This document shows, piece after piece, positions 17,151 to 18,629 of a DNA stretch of 18,629 bases (position 1 is the stretch's first letter; each line of letters starts with the position of its first letter). Origin of the DNA: Zygnema cylindricum (Eukaryota; Streptophyta; Zygnematophyceae; Zygnematales; Zygnemataceae). The notes under the pieces are model-generated. The model saw only the letters and a list, made by a program, of their open reading frames with translations, had not been told where the DNA came from and made no database searches. The DNA is taken from positions 1 through 18,629 of the forward strand of contig JBBHKE010002667.1 of NCBI GenBank assembly GCA_037447655.1, read 5' to 3'. Made by a program: the position numbers and the translations under genes.

Positions 17151-17499
17151 AAAACGATACACGTGCCAGGTTTCAAATATATATAAACATTAACGCAACG
17201 GCTAATTAACACCAAACTAACCAAGAGGAACAATTCATACAAGTACGCGAATCTGAACAGTGTAAAATATGTTTTGATCAAACGACCGACATTGTAGCCG
17301 CCTCCCGCAGTGAGCTTTTGGCGTCATTCGGAGATAACGTCAAGCGGTGCCATGTGGCGCCACAGTATTTGATACCGAAGAAGACGGGAGGAGGAACCAT
17401 GGCTCTCGATTTGAGAGGTGTCGCTTTGTAGACCATGTTGTATAATGAATGTGCATTAAGTACATCGCCCATTGTACCTTCTCGCGTTTTATAGTGTTT

Positions 17500-17680
17500 C
17501 TATTGGACTAGGGTTTAGTAGTAGGTAGTCGTGAGTAGGCAGACCAAGACTTAGTGATATTTAGGTACCTCTCTCTAAGAGAGTTTGTAACTATAAAGGT
17601 CATCTTTGACCAGCCATAACTTACTACTCAGGGGAGCAAATTCAGTGATTATTTTTGCGTTTGACTTAAGGGAATCTTGT
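17500..17680. repeat. Diverged direct repeat, copy 1
   Basis: Aligns by eye with 18331-18498: exact blocks CAGCCATAACTTA (17611-17623 and 18428-18440) and GACTTAAGGGA (17663 and 18479), plus ATTGG..CTAG at the start. The family is unrecognised. Confidence 0.65.
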
Positions 17681-17878
17681 CCTCACAGGGGTGAGGGTGG
17701 TTGAATATTTGTGTGCCTGGGCAAAGGGGAAAATATTATCCTAAAGGCTTTACATAGGCTGCTCATTTTGTGGGTCAATGGAGACCACATAATTTCACAT
17801 TCTATTTAGCGGCTTACGCAACGAAATGAAGCATAGAAACGTATGGTATCGCAAAACATACGGTATTGTACAAATGAA

Positions 17879-17932
17879 CGAAACAACATTTGATTTCGTT
17901 GATTTCAACGGACAAAATCAAATGTCGTTTCG
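17879..17932. repeat. 21-bp inverted repeat
   Basis: The arms at 17879-17899 and 17912-17932 complement at 19 of 21 positions, with a 12-base loop. They share CATTTGATTT and CGAAAC. Confidence 0.85.
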
Positions 17933-17958
17933 CGATCGACGGATCGCAAAGTAAAATA

Positions 17959-18044
17959 GAATTTCAACGGTCAACACGCGATGACGACCGTTGAAATTCA
18001 TCGGTCATCGCGGAACGGTGACAGTTGAATTTCAACGGTCAACA
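17959..18044. repeat. Inverted and direct copies of GAATTTCAACGGTC
   Basis: GAATTTCAACGGTC occurs at 17959-17972 and 18027-18040, and its perfect reverse complement at 17986-17999 (14-bp arms, 13-base spacer for the first pair). GAATTTCAACGGTCAACA is shared by the two direct copies. Such mixed-orientation repeats are common in the subterminal parts of DNA transposons. Confidence 0.85.
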
Positions 18045-18275
18045 TTATCTGGCGCGCTGTCGGATTGAACGACTCACTTTGATCGCCGAATTACGAATAG
18101 ACGGCACTCGTTAGTGTCGACATGCCGGAAAGGTTTTTCTTGGAGAATTTCGCCAAAGTGAAGGAAAATGACAAATGGCATCATCCTATAGGATGGTGGA
18201 GAAGATAGAGACAAAATGGTGACGAGTTGTTTGCTAAGTGGCAGACCAAGAGTGTTGCCAATTATTTTCGTACGT

Positions 18276-18299
18276 AAAGTACGGCGGCTACCGTACTTT
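18276..18299. repeat. 9-bp inverted repeat with GTACGG
   Basis: AAAGTACGG at 18276-18284 and CCGTACTTT at 18291-18299 are perfect complements with a 6-base spacer. Its GTACGG core also recurs in the hAT element region. Confidence 0.8.
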
Positions 18300-18330
18300 G
18301 CATAAACATTATTTAGCGTACGATGTTTTG

Positions 18331-18498
18331 ATTGGTCTAGAGGAGTAATGAGTAGGTTCTTGGGACTTAGTTTTTTTTTGAAGTCCTCTCTCCTAGAGGC
18401 CATCTGTATAAATATGTTGTTTTTGAACAGCCATAACTTAATGCCCAGGTGAGCATTTTGAGTTATTCTTTTTGCTCCAGACTTAAGGGAGTCGGAGC
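18331..18498. repeat. Diverged direct repeat, copy 2
   Basis: Partner of 17500-17680, about 830 bp downstream in the same orientation. A long minus-strand open frame (18074-18628) crosses it and the neighbouring inverted repeat and is therefore probably fortuitous. Confidence 0.65.
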
Positions 18499-18629
18499 TA
18501 CATTGTCGTGCATGAGAGGCAAGCAAGCAAACATGCATCACAACCAGCAAAGTCATGCTCACAAACATACACAACAACGGAAATAAATATGAAAAGTCAA
18601 AAAATATATACACCATGAGAAGGACCAAA

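Noticed and set aside
17398-17430. Short ORF with near-ideal plant start context (GAACCATGGCT), 10 codons
   Set aside because: No continuing exon or splice support; the opposite strand also has an open frame; too short to claim.
18074-18628. 184-codon minus-strand open frame at the right edge
   Set aside because: It spans a recognised repeat copy (18331-18498) and a perfect hairpin, shows no domain, and begins with a low-complexity hydrophobic run; probably fortuitous.
1-18629. CRISPR array, prokaryotic operon or phage content
   Set aside because: No regularly spaced identical repeats with unique spacers of even length, no ribosome-binding sites or operon-like gene packing; all recognisable coding belongs to plant-type retrotransposons.

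Overview
This window looks like nuclear DNA of a land plant and is a graveyard of transposable elements. The support is a chromovirus-like Ty3/gypsy integrase, several Ty1/copia relics (one with a primer-binding site matching the 3' end of plant initiator tRNA-Met), tRNA-derived SINE-like pieces and a hAT-type miniature transposon. The species cannot be told from the sequence. No complete, intact host gene was found. The longest reading frames are broken retrotransposon domains, and most other frames are fortuitous.

Layout. 1-1585 (+): decayed C-terminal half of a Ty3/gypsy pol (integrase plus a possible chromodomain-like tail), followed by a polypurine tract and the start of a 3' LTR at about 1639. 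About 2600-3297 (+): copia gag fragment with a CCHC knuckle. It meets, head to head, the 5' end of a minus-strand copia element: gag start and leader (3298-3734), a charged leader reading frame (3735-4202), PBS (4247-4259) and a 453-bp LTR (4262-4714). 4715-6240: non-coding, with pyrimidine-rich and CCCCA-type tracts. 6263-6596 (-): GC-rich stretch that may hold exon pieces of an unrecognised gene. 7510-8331: non-autonomous hAT element with near-identical terminal inverted repeats and perfect 8-bp target-site duplications, nested in sequence rich in GTACG motifs. About 8340-9900: AT-rich, no gene seen. 9925-10415 (-): second diverged copy of the copia leader and gag start. 10492-10698: array of GCGTTGT-containing units. 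11069-11163 and 16422-16516: a 93%-identical direct repeat that brackets a long minus-strand copia relic (12026-16417), which reads, from right to left, gag, protease, integrase, reverse transcriptase, RNase H, PPT and LTR start. A SINE-like element ends in poly(T) at 12025. 16535-16921 (+): another copia RNase H tail. 17076-17150 (-): second tRNA-related SINE-like piece. 17500-18498: two diverged direct repeats surrounding a cluster of inverted repeats.

Nothing here acts together as a pathway. The common theme is layered insertion, inversion and mutational decay of mobile DNA. Several active-site codons are lost and many stops can be explained by C-to-T or G-to-A change, as expected for old, methylated plant transposons. 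The best-resolved event is the hAT insertion. The most unusual items are the charged leader frame upstream of copia gag, the GCGTTGT array and the perfect palindrome inside the hAT element.
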